The position numbers and the translations under genes were made by a program. Shown here piece by piece: positions 1 to 5,741 of a stretch of DNA of 7,234 nucleotides. This stretch comes from an uncultured Bacteroides sp. (GTDB taxonomy: Bacteria; Bacteroidota; Bacteroidia; Bacteroidales; Bacteroidaceae), in the NCBI GenBank assembly GCA_947071285.1, contig CAMTFK010000230.1, positions 1 to 7,234 on the forward strand. The letters run 5' to 3'. The notes under the pieces were generated by a model. The model did not search any database and was not told the DNA's origin. It was given only the letters and a program-made list of their open reading frames with translations. The number at the start of each line of letters is the position of its first letter. Within the stretch, counting starts at the first letter, position 1.

Positions 1-170
1 CTCACTGTAGGGGCGTCAGCGGAGGCACTGTCAGGCGCAGGTAAGGGGCGATTGTCTGAGCGTAGCGAGTTCGAGCCCCGTCTGTGCATGGCAGTGTCGG
101 AGTAGCACCGGAAGTGCAGCCTTGATTTTTTCTTTGGTATCTTTCTTTTGCATCAAGGCAAAAGAAAGTA
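1..170. repeat. Non-coding repeat-like intergenic element with nested inverted repeats
   Basis: I see no gene in 1-152. The segment is GC-rich on its left side and then turns into a T-rich tract. GGGGC at 45-49 can pair with GCCCC at 75-79, enclosing CTGAGCGTAGCGAG. On the right, GCCTTGAT (119-126) pairs with ATCAAGGC (152-159), and CTTTCTTTTG (141-150) pairs with CAAAAGAAAG (159-168). From general knowledge, phrases such as GAACTCGCTACGCTCAGAC and CTTTCTTTTGCATCAAGGC recur between genes in Bacteroides genomes, so a dispersed spacer repeat is the likely identity. Copy number cannot be judged from one window. The element overlaps the last codons of the minus-strand methyltransferase gene. Confidence 0.5.
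141..168. repeat. Perfect 10-bp inverted repeat spanning a stop codon
   Basis: CTTTCTTTTG (141-150) and CAAAAGAAAG (159-168) are perfect reverse complements around an 8-nt loop. The stop codon of the minus-strand AraC-methyltransferase gene (TGA, 153-155) lies in the loop. On the minus strand the hairpin is followed by an A-rich stretch and not a T-run, so it is a poor intrinsic terminator for that gene. An alternative outer pairing, GCCTTGAT (119-126) with ATCAAGGC (152-159), would compete with it because both need bases 159 and 152-158. Confidence 0.7.
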
Positions 171-1001
171 CGCCGCCTCCCAACCGATAATCGCCTCCTT
201 CCGCACCTCCCCCCAATGGTAATTTCCGATGTCCCCTGTAGCTTTTATCACCCGATGACAAGGTATCAGAAACGCAACCGGATTCCTCCCGATAGCCGTC
301 CCTACGGCTCTACAAGCTCCTTCGTGTCCCGATTTCATTGCCAAGTCGGCATAAGTAGTCAAACCGCCCGCCGGAATTTTCAATAACGTCTCCCATACTT
401 TCAACTGGAAGGAAGTGCCTTTTAAGTGCAGTTTTATTTCGTCCGGTTTACTCCAGTCCCGATTAAAGACAGAGAGAGCATCCTCCTGTTTCCGGTCGAG
501 GCACTGCGTATAGGCAGCATTTGGAAAAAGCTGTTTCAAAGAACCGAGCGCCTCCTCCTCCCCTTCATCCACAAAAGCGAGATGGCAGATTCCCTTATCA
601 GTAGAAGCAACCATCACCTGGCCGAACGGAGTTTCGGCAAAAGAATAATTGATACGAAGCGCCTGACCACCGTTTTTATATTCCCCCGGTGTCATCCCCT
701 CGATGTTGACAAACAAATCATGCAGACGTCCCGTTCCCGACAAACCAACCTCACAGGCAGTATCGAAAAGTGAAGCATGCGTCTGTTTCAGAATACGCTT
801 GGCATATTCCACATTCAGATATTGCAGGAAACTCTTCGGACTTATCCCCGCCCACTCCTGAAACATCCGTTGGAAATGAGCCGGGCTCATATTCACATGC
901 CCGGCTATCGTCTCCAACCGGGGCTGCTCCTGCCTATTCTCTTTGATAAAGCGAATGGCAGCAGCAATGCGTTCGTAATTCAATTCTTGTTGTTGCTTCA
1001 T
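153..1001 (-). CDS. AraC-type HTH / methylated-DNA-[protein]-cysteine S-methyltransferase fusion (Ada-like)
   Basis: A 282-aa two-domain protein. Residues about 8-108 form an AraC-type double helix-turn-helix with typical landmarks (LETIAGHVNMSPAHFQRMF, then FDTACEVG and GMTPGEYK). Residues about 117-195 are the ribonuclease-like N-lobe of a methyltransferase, and 196-275 the catalytic lobe with RAVG (231-234), GRNP and PCHRV. The acceptor is Cys248 (codon 258-260), which irreversibly takes the methyl group from O6-methylguanine or O4-methylthymine. Unlike E. coli Ada, it lacks the N-terminal zinc/four-Cys methylphosphotriester domain, so how methylation would switch its HTH is unclear. It lies 41 nt downstream of the ogt-type gene on the same strand with no good promoter between, suggesting one operon. 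The last residues (about YFLLP) and the stop are read from a repeat-like sequence. Confidence 0.93.
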   Translation of the reverse strand: MKQQQELNYERIAAAIRFIKENRQEQPRLETIAGHVNMSPAHFQRMFQEWAGISPKSFLQYLNVEYAKRILKQTHASLFDTACEVGLSGTGRLHDLFVNIEGMTPGEYKNGGQALRINYSFAETPFGQVMVASTDKGICHLAFVDEGEEEALGSLKQLFPNAAYTQCLDRKQEDALSVFNRDWSKPDEIKLHLKGTSFQLKVWETLLKIPAGGLTTYADLAMKSGHEGACRAVGTAIGRNPVAFLIPCHRVIKATGDIGNYHWGEVRKEAIIGWEAAYFLLP

Positions 1002-1042
1002 TTAGCAAAAGGGATTATGGCAAAGCCTTATTAATAAAAGAA

Positions 1043-1570
1043 TCACAGCAAAGACACCGCCGATATCTCCAGTTCCAGCAAGAACTGTTTGGCAGGAAGC
1101 CCCCCGCCATATCCCGTCAGCTTCCGATTACTGCCGATGACACGGTGGCAAGGCACAAATATGGAAATAGGATTCGCCCCATTCGATGCCGCCACGGCAC
1201 GGACAGCCTTGGGATTACCCAGTTTCCGGGACAGTTCTCCATACGATACCGTCGTCCCATAGGGAATATTCAACAGCTCATGCCACACAGACTTCTGAAA
1301 CTCCGTCCCTACAAAGAGTAGCGGCACACTGAACGTAGTCCGTTTGCCCGCAAAGTATTCATCCAGTTGGGTAACGGCTTGCGCCGTCACTTCCGAACTA
1401 CCTGTTTCATAACCGGCATGCAGTCCATCCTGCATCCGCTTGTCAATGATGCCTCTGCGCTTCTCGTCCACCCAGTCGCACATACAGAGCTTATCTCCGA
1501 AAGAGCCAAGTATCAACTCTCCACATGGAGATTGATAATGTTGTATCAGAATCCTGTCCATCACCGTCAT
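1043..1570 (-). CDS. ogt: Methylated-DNA-[protein]-cysteine S-methyltransferase (Ogt type)
   Basis: A 175-aa single-domain suicide repair protein for O6-alkylguanine in DNA. The N-lobe starts with the usual SPCGELILG (14-22). The C-lobe has FQKSVWHELLNIPYG (91-105), the KAVRAVAASNGANP stretch carrying the arginine finger (R124) and Asn hinge, and the active site PCHRVIG with acceptor Cys141 (codon 1148-1150). LTGYGGGLPAKQFLLELE (151-168) closes the fold. Length fits the Ogt/MGT family (about 150-185 aa). The start at 1570 is followed by a second ATG at codon 4, which is an equally plausible start; neither has a clear Shine-Dalgarno. It is the first gene of a probable operon with the AraC-methyltransferase fusion, so the organism would make a plain repair enzyme and a DNA-binding one together. 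The gene symbol is by family similarity. Confidence 0.93.
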   Translation of the reverse strand: MTVMDRILIQHYQSPCGELILGSFGDKLCMCDWVDEKRRGIIDKRMQDGLHAGYETGSSEVTAQAVTQLDEYFAGKRTTFSVPLLFVGTEFQKSVWHELLNIPYGTTVSYGELSRKLGNPKAVRAVAASNGANPISIFVPCHRVIGSNRKLTGYGGGLPAKQFLLELEISAVSLL

Positions 1571-1602
1571 ACACGTTTTTCGATTTATTCTTGTTCAGCA
1601 TG

Positions 1603-1610
1603 CAAACATA
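1603..1610 (-). promoter_or_regulatory. Bacteroides-type -7 box for the ogt-ada operon
   Basis: On the minus strand this reads TATGTTTG, an exact match to the Bacteroides -7 consensus TAnnTTTG. It lies 32 nt upstream of the ogt start codon, giving a leader of roughly 25 nt. The -33 region about 20 nt further upstream is a poor match to TTTG, so the promoter may be weak or need an activator. No other TAnnTTTG sits closer to this gene. Confidence 0.5.
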
Positions 1611-1683
1611 CGGACTTTACGGCTGATAACCGACCCGAAATATGCGAAAATCACTTCCACACTCCTATTTTTCCTTTTTCGAC

Positions 1684-1726
1684 AAGTATCAGTACTTAGA
1701 AGATTAAACATTCCCTAAAAGAATGT
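1684..1726. promoter_or_regulatory. Two inverted repeats between ogt and the SDR gene (candidate operator)
   Basis: AAGTA (1684-1688) mirrors TACTT (1693-1697) with a 4-nt centre, and ACATTC (1708-1713) mirrors GAATGT (1721-1726) with a 7-nt centre. Both lie in the spacer between the divergent ogt-type gene and the SDR, where I found no consensus -7 box for the SDR. Related NAD(P)H-binding genes are often controlled by HxlR-type regulators that bind short dyads, so an operator role is plausible. No regulator gene is adjacent here. Confidence 0.3.
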
Positions 1727-1791
1727 CGTTCGTAAAACTTCTTTCACGGAAAGACGGTTGTTATCATATAAACCCTAAAAAAACGAACAAC

Positions 1792-2442
1792 ATGAAGAAT
1801 GTAGTATTGATAGGAGCAAGTGGTTTCGTAGGAACCGCCATCCTGAACGAATTGCTGAACAGAGGCCATAAAGTAACCGCCATTGTGCGCGATGCCAAGA
1901 AGATGACCGTCAGCAGCCCGAACCTGACAATCGTCGAAGCCGACGTAACCGACACGGATACCCTGAAAGAGGCCGGCAAAGGAAAAGACGCCGTAATCAG
2001 CGCCTACAACCCCGGCTGGAAGAATCCCCATATATACGAAGATACCCTGAAGAATTATCCCCTGATAGTGGAAAGCGCGAAGCAAGCCGGCGTGAAGCGT
2101 CTGCTCATTGTGGGCGGCGCCGGAACCCTGTTCTATGCCCCCGGCAAGATGGTGATGGATGCCGATGATGTGCCCGCACAGCTTCTGCCCGGCATTAAGT
2201 CCTTAGGCGAATTCTACCTGAACACGCTCCGCAAGGAAAAAGACATCGACTGGATATTCCTCTCCCCCGCCGCCAACATGACACCCGGCCAGCGCACCGC
2301 AAAGTTCCGCATCGGAAAAGACGATCTGGTGGTGGATGCCAACGGAGATAGCAACATATCTGTCGAAGACTTTGCCGTAGCCATGGTGGACGAGCTGGAA
2401 CAGGAGAAGCACCACAAGGAACGTTTCACCATTGGATATTAA
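1792..2442 (+). CDS. NAD(P)H-binding atypical SDR family oxidoreductase
   Basis: A 216-aa Rossmann-fold protein of the NAD(P)-binding (PF13460/NmrA-like) group. It opens with MKNVVLIGASGFVG, whose GASGFVG (8-14) is the glycine-rich dinucleotide loop. IVRD (31-34) ends strand 2, where the adenosine ribose or phosphate is recognised; EADVTD (49-54) follows. VKRLLIVGGAGTLF (101-114) and WIFLSPAANMTPG (154-166) match the family's central strands. I chose the start at 1792 because the Rossmann motif begins there; the in-frame ATG at 1723 would add 23 residues with no family resemblance. Members are reported as quinone or flavin reductases or redox-sensing proteins, and the substrate cannot be read from sequence. 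It is a single-gene unit ending at a strong terminator. The usual YxxxK catalytic motif of classical SDRs is not evident, as expected for atypical members. Confidence 0.9.
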   Translation: MKNVVLIGASGFVGTAILNELLNRGHKVTAIVRDAKKMTVSSPNLTIVEADVTDTDTLKEAGKGKDAVISAYNPGWKNPHIYEDTLKNYPLIVESAKQAGVKRLLIVGGAGTLFYAPGKMVMDADDVPAQLLPGIKSLGEFYLNTLRKEKDIDWIFLSPAANMTPGQRTAKFRIGKDDLVVDANGDSNISVEDFAVAMVDELEQEKHHKERFTIGY

Positions 2443-2488
2443 ACAAAGCTATTTCAGAAAAGAATATCTTTAAATTTCCAAACAGAAT

Positions 2489-2540
2489 AAATGCCGGCAA
2501 ATAAAGAATCACTCTTCTTTTTGCCGGCATTTGTCTTTTT
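2489..2540. terminator. Strong bidirectional intrinsic terminator
   Basis: A perfect 13-bp stem, AAATGCCGGCAAA (2489-2501) against TTTGCCGGCATTT (2520-2532), with an 18-nt loop, followed on the plus strand by GTCTTTTT (2533-2540). It lies 46 nt after the SDR stop and before the convergent DUF1349 stop (2567). The reverse direction has a T-rich but less perfect tail, so it probably ends transcription from both sides. Confidence 0.9.
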
Positions 2541-2566
2541 ACCAAACTTAATTGAACTAACCCTAT

Positions 2567-3217
2567 TTATTCTGCATTCTTTTTCAGCCATTCCAACCTG
2601 CGCATATCAGGCAAGTGCTTCACTTTGAAGTTCTCAAACTTAACATTAAATCCGCCTCCATCGGGACAAGCAGCCATAAATCCAACCTTCACAGGAATAT
2701 TATCCTGCAACCATGCATTCCGCATCATCGTATAAGTCTTGTCATCAAACGAATAGAAGATTTCAACAGCATCCAGCCTGCGGACAGCTTTAATCCAAAT
2801 ATAAGGAACAGGCTTATCCAAAGTGATTACGCTCCAGTCACTGGTCTTGTGAGTCACTACTGTACTCAAATTAAATTTTCCGTCTACAAACTCAATACCT
2901 GCTTTGATGTAGTTTTCATGATCGATGCGCAACATCAGTCCCGCCTGGTCAAAGCGCGCCTTATAATCGCCCGTCACTTTCACTTTGGCTTCAAATTCAC
3001 CACCATACGTTGCATAATAGAAGGGGGCATCATCCACAGTAAAACCATAATGAGAGATGCGCCAGTAATCGCTTTGCGGAGTGACAAACATCGAAAGTGT
3101 TTTATCTTTTATCTCCCACTGTTCGGGTTCATTGAACCATTGCATCTTCTCCAACGTCTGCGCAAAAGAAGTTTGCGCCACAACGGCCATCAACAGGCCA
3201 AAAAGTAATTTCTTCAT
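2567..3217 (-). CDS. Secreted DUF1349 domain protein (concanavalin-like fold)
   Basis: A 216-aa protein with a clear Sec signal peptide (MKKLLFGLLMAVVAQTSFA, probable signal peptidase I cut after Ala19; no lipobox). The mature part is a single DUF1349 domain (PF07081, YesU-like concanavalin/glucanase-like beta sandwich). Landmarks are DYWRISHYGF (50-59), YYATYGGEFEAKVKV (67-81), DQAGLMLRIDHENYIKAGIEF (90-110), KTSDWSV, the aromatic stretch PYIWIKA (138-144), and the closing MAACPDGGGFNVKFENFKV. The family has no firmly assigned activity; the fold and conserved aromatics hint at carbohydrate binding, which is inference. It follows the acetyltransferase gene on the same strand after a 52-nt gap with no consensus promoter, so the two may be co-transcribed. 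Location is probably periplasmic. Confidence 0.88.
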   Translation of the reverse strand: MKKLLFGLLMAVVAQTSFAQTLEKMQWFNEPEQWEIKDKTLSMFVTPQSDYWRISHYGFTVDDAPFYYATYGGEFEAKVKVTGDYKARFDQAGLMLRIDHENYIKAGIEFVDGKFNLSTVVTHKTSDWSVITLDKPVPYIWIKAVRRLDAVEIFYSFDDKTYTMMRNAWLQDNIPVKVGFMAACPDGGGFNVKFENFKVKHLPDMRRLEWLKKNAE

Positions 3218-3269
3218 TTTCCGTGTTATTTTAATTAATCGTTATCCTTATTTATCCAACTCCACTTTT

Positions 3270-3860
3270 TTATTCGGCACCATATTTCATCCTGTCCGCC
3301 TCCGTTATCTGACGAACCACCCGGCAAGGATTTCCAACCGCCAGCACATTGGCAGGAATGCTCTTGGTGACGACGCTTCCTGCACCGATAATCGTATTAT
3401 CACCGATTGTCACTCCCGGCAGCACACATACCTGCGCACCAATCCACACATTATTCCCCACCGTAATGGGATAAGCATATTCAAGCCCCCGGGTTCTTTG
3501 TTCCGCATCCAGCGCATGACCGGCCGTATAGAAACCGCAGTTCGGCGCCACAAACACGTTATCACCGAATGTCACTTTCGCACCATCCAGAATGACGCAA
3601 TTCACATTTGAGTAAAAGTTCTCCCCTATCTCGATATTGTAACCGTAATCACAATAGAACGGCTGTTCTATCAGAAAAGACTTTCCCGTCCTGCCAAACA
3701 ATGCGCGGATTATGTCTTCCCGTTCCTTCTTCTGCGAAGGACGCAGGCGGTTCAGCTCATAGCATCTCTCCTTGCAGACATCTCTCTCTGCCAAAAGTTC
3801 CGCATCACTATTGGCATCATACAACTTTCCGGCCTTCGCCTTTTCCTTTTCAGTCTCCAT
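3270..3860 (-). CDS. Sugar O-acetyltransferase (maltose/galactoside acetyltransferase family)
   Basis: A 196-aa left-handed beta-helix acetyltransferase of the Maa/LacA group, which moves an acetyl group from acetyl-CoA to the 6-hydroxyl of sugars in the cytoplasm. The N-terminal cap (METEKEKAKAGKLYDA) is the family's mac domain. Hexapeptide repeats run from about 70 to 180, including IEIGENFYSN, VTFGDNVFVAPN and the C-terminal VGNNVWIGAQ, LPGVTIGDNTIIGAGSVV and AVGNPCRVV. The catalytic histidine is His115 in YTAGHALD, the same position as in E. coli LacA. I chose the start at 3860 because it matches the family N-terminus and has AAGGAAA just upstream (plus-strand 3863-3869); the ATG at 3887 adds nine unrelated residues. 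It is divergent from the PAS-LuxR gene and is served by a near-ideal promoter. The true sugar acceptor is unknown. Confidence 0.93.
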   Translation of the reverse strand: METEKEKAKAGKLYDANSDAELLAERDVCKERCYELNRLRPSQKKEREDIIRALFGRTGKSFLIEQPFYCDYGYNIEIGENFYSNVNCVILDGAKVTFGDNVFVAPNCGFYTAGHALDAEQRTRGLEYAYPITVGNNVWIGAQVCVLPGVTIGDNTIIGAGSVVTKSIPANVLAVGNPCRVVRQITEADRMKYGAE

Positions 3861-3898
3861 AATTTCCTTGTTTTGATGAAATAACAATCTGTTTTACT

Positions 3899-3914
3899 TA
3901 CCTTTGCAAAGGTA
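3899..3914. promoter_or_regulatory. 16-bp palindrome forming overlapping divergent -7 boxes
   Basis: TACCTTTGCAAAGGTA is a perfect palindrome. Each half is TACCTTTG, an exact match to the Bacteroides -7 consensus TAnnTTTG, so both strands carry a -7 box back to back. On the minus strand a TTG (3937-3935) lies exactly 20 nt upstream, giving a near-ideal promoter for the acetyltransferase. On the plus strand the closest TTTTG (3871-3875) lies 23 nt upstream, a looser fit, for the PAS-LuxR gene. Only one polymerase could sit here at a time. Confidence 0.65.
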
Positions 3915-3922
3915 AAGGCTTG

Positions 3923-3937
3923 CAGGCAAACAGGCAA
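3923..3937. repeat. Tandem CAGGCAA direct repeat at a promoter
   Basis: CAGGCAA occurs at 3923-3929 and again at 3931-3937, an 8-nt period. The second copy covers the minus-strand -33 TTG of the acetyltransferase promoter, and both lie downstream of the plus-strand -7 box. The position would suit a regulator site, perhaps for the divergent LuxR-type protein, but two short copies could be chance. Confidence 0.3.
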
Positions 3938-3974
3938 TACTGATTAATAACCATTTTTCGCCCCCTCACGCACC

Positions 3975-4733
3975 ATGGATATCATAGATAAACTGAATGA
4001 AGAATTGCTGAAACAAACGTTCGCGAAAGAACGGAAACTGACGGAACATCTGGATGAGTATAAACACATCGCCTCCATGTATGCACGTACCGAGAATGCC
4101 GTAGCCGTATTGAGCGATATGAAAACAAACACCAGCTACATCTATTATGGCGGGGTAGCGGAAAAACTCGGACTGGCAGAACGGGACACCAGCAAGACGG
4201 TTCATTCGATATGGGAAGAAGAAATATTCGGCCTGATGCACCCAGACGATTTACTGGAAAAGCATTTGCAGGAACTCCGCTTCTTCCATTTCCTGAAAAG
4301 CATCCCAAGCCGGAAACGCCGGGACTATTACCTCACGCACAACATGCGTATGCGGGATAATTCCGGCAGGTATGTGCACATTCTGCACCGGATATTCTAC
4401 ATAGCCAACGACTCAAACGGCAGCGTATGGCTGGCCCTCTGTCTCTACAACTTTTCCATAGATACCTCTCTGAACTGCATCATCATCAACTCCACCAACG
4501 GGCAAGTCTTGGAATTGGAAAAGCAAAGCTGCAACGACCTGCTGTCCGACAGGGAAAAAGAAGTCCTGCAACTAATTGATAAAGGGAAAATGAGTAAAGA
4601 CATCGCCCGGATATTATCAATCAGCATAAACACCGTGAACCGGCACCGGCAGAATATTCTGGAAAAGCTGCAAGTGAGTAACTCCATTGAAGCCTGCCGG
4701 GTAGCAAAGGAGTTGAATTTGCTGCACGCCTGA
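3975..4733 (+). CDS. PAS-like sensor / LuxR-family HTH transcriptional regulator
   Basis: A 252-aa cytoplasmic regulator with no membrane segment. A short N-terminal helix (1-30) leads into a PAS-like region at about 40-162, with the typical LMHPDDLLEKH (87-97) and a late YVHILHRIFYIANDSNGSVWLALCLYN-type strand pair. Residues 189-250 are a LuxR/GerE HTH: LLSDREKEVLQLIDKGKMSKDIA, then the recognition helix around SISINTVNRHRQNILEKL (215-232). There is no receiver domain or phosphoacceptor Asp pattern, so it is not a classical response regulator; the PAS region presumably senses a ligand or redox state. Its divergence from the acetyltransferase across a shared promoter palindrome suggests it controls that gene and itself, which is inference. 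The start at 3975 is the only reasonable ATG before the PAS region. Confidence 0.88.
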   Translation: MDIIDKLNEELLKQTFAKERKLTEHLDEYKHIASMYARTENAVAVLSDMKTNTSYIYYGGVAEKLGLAERDTSKTVHSIWEEEIFGLMHPDDLLEKHLQELRFFHFLKSIPSRKRRDYYLTHNMRMRDNSGRYVHILHRIFYIANDSNGSVWLALCLYNFSIDTSLNCIIINSTNGQVLELEKQSCNDLLSDREKEVLQLIDKGKMSKDIARILSISINTVNRHRQNILEKLQVSNSIEACRVAKELNLLHA

Positions 4734-4775
4734 CAGGAATCGGGCTGCGTTATCAAAAAAATCTCAGAATTATCG

Positions 4776-4783
4776 TATCTTTG
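4776..4783 (+). promoter_or_regulatory. Bacteroides-type -7 box for the bla-Nudix operon
   Basis: TATCTTTG matches the TAnnTTTG consensus exactly. It lies 49 nt upstream of the beta-lactamase ATG, predicting a leader of roughly 40 nt. The -33 region around 4750-4756 is A-rich and a weak match to TTTG. The promoter sits in the 99-nt gap after the LuxR-type gene, so the beta-lactamase need not depend on read-through. Confidence 0.55.
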
Positions 4784-4832
4784 GGCGATTAAATAAGCCA
4801 AAACTAAGATTCACTTTACTGACAACCCCATA

Positions 4833-5741
4833 ATGAAAACAAATATCTTTTTAACCTGCATACTGCTGGCAACCCTATTCAGTGCCTGCAATGCCACCAA
4901 ACGGAACCAAAAGAAAGAACTGGAACAGCAAATCGGGCAAGTCCTAAAAGATAAAAAGGCAACTGTCGGCGTTGCCGTATTAGCCAATGACACAATCGTT
5001 GCGCTCCATAACAATCAGATTCATTTCCCTCTGTTCAGCGTCTTCAAGTTCCATGTGGCACTGGCCGTTTTAGACAAAATGGATAAGGAACACGTAAGTT
5101 TAGACAGCATCATGGAAATAAAAGCAGCCCAGATGCTGCCCAACACGTACAGCCCGTTGAGGCAGAAATTCCCCGACCGGGATTTCAGCATATCCCTGGG
5201 AGAGTTGTTAAAATACAGTATATCATTGAGCGATAACAATGCCTGCGATGTGCTCATTGACTACGCCGGTGGTATAGATAAAGTAAACAGCTACATAAAG
5301 TCATTAGGTCTGAAAGACTTTAATCTGGCAGCTAATGAAGACCTCATGCACCGGGATGTGGCAACCCAGTATCAAAACTGGAGCACTCCGGAGGCAGTAG
5401 TCAGATTGCTGGATATAGCCGACAAGCAAACACTGTTTGCCGCCGAATACAAAGATTTCTTATGGCAAATCCTGAAAGAGACTTCCACAGGTACGGACAA
5501 ACTGAAAGGACAATTGCCTCCTGATGTTATCGTCGGACACAAAACCGGTTCTTCGGACAGAACACCCGAAGGTGTGAAAACCGCCGACAACGACGCTGGC
5601 TTCATTATCCTTCCGGACGGACGGAAATATTATATCACCGTCCTCGTCATGGAATCGCAGGAAACCGACCGGGAAAATGCAGCCATCATCGCCCGTATAT
5701 CCAAGATAGTATATGATTCTTTAAATCCCAATATCCAATGA
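4833..5741 (+). CDS. bla: Class A beta-lactamase, CblA-like (subclass A2), lipoprotein
   Basis: A 302-aa serine beta-lactamase that hydrolyses beta-lactam amide bonds through an acyl-enzyme. The four class A signatures are present: S69-V-F-K72 (nucleophile and general base), S133-D134-N135, an omega-loop acid in NEDLMHRD (E169) followed by YQNWSTP, and K237-T238-G239-S240. Long stretches such as FSVFKFHVALAVLDKMDK and KTADNDAG with ILPDGRKYYI closely recall CblA of Bacteroides uniformis from memory, placing it in the CblA/CepA/CfxA group, whose members are typically cephalosporinases. The N-terminus MKTNIFLTCILLATLFSAC has a likely lipobox (FSA-Cys19), so it is probably anchored in the membrane facing the periplasm; no acidic surface-export signal follows the Cys. 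The stop overlaps the Nudix start by 4 nt, indicating translational coupling. Confidence 0.95.
   Translation: MKTNIFLTCILLATLFSACNATKRNQKKELEQQIGQVLKDKKATVGVAVLANDTIVALHNNQIHFPLFSVFKFHVALAVLDKMDKEHVSLDSIMEIKAAQMLPNTYSPLRQKFPDRDFSISLGELLKYSISLSDNNACDVLIDYAGGIDKVNSYIKSLGLKDFNLAANEDLMHRDVATQYQNWSTPEAVVRLLDIADKQTLFAAEYKDFLWQILKETSTGTDKLKGQLPPDVIVGHKTGSSDRTPEGVKTADNDAGFIILPDGRKYYITVLVMESQETDRENAAIIARISKIVYDSLNPNIQ

Noticed and set aside
45..80. Possible tRNA fragment because of GTTCGAGCCCC-like wording
   Set aside because: No anticodon arm, acceptor stem or second conserved arm can be built around it on either strand.
31..261. Minus-strand open frame of 76 codons at the left edge
   Set aside because: It overlaps the C-terminus of the methyltransferase fusion in another frame, and its own sequence is low-complexity glycine-rich translation of repeat DNA.
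426..1034. Plus-strand open frames opposite the methyltransferase fusion
   Set aside because: They are antisense to a gene with clear AraC and PCHRV motifs, and their translations show no family features.
1723..1791. Upstream ATG extending the SDR by 23 residues
   Set aside because: The Rossmann motif begins directly at the ATG at 1792, and the extension overlaps the putative promoter region.
2615..3208. Plus-strand 197-codon open frame
   Set aside because: It is antisense to the DUF1349 gene, which has a signal peptide and conserved domain; the antisense translation shows no domain or signal peptide.
3861..3887. Upstream ATG extending the acetyltransferase by nine residues
   Set aside because: The family N-terminus starts at METEKEK, and an AAGGAAA site precedes 3860.
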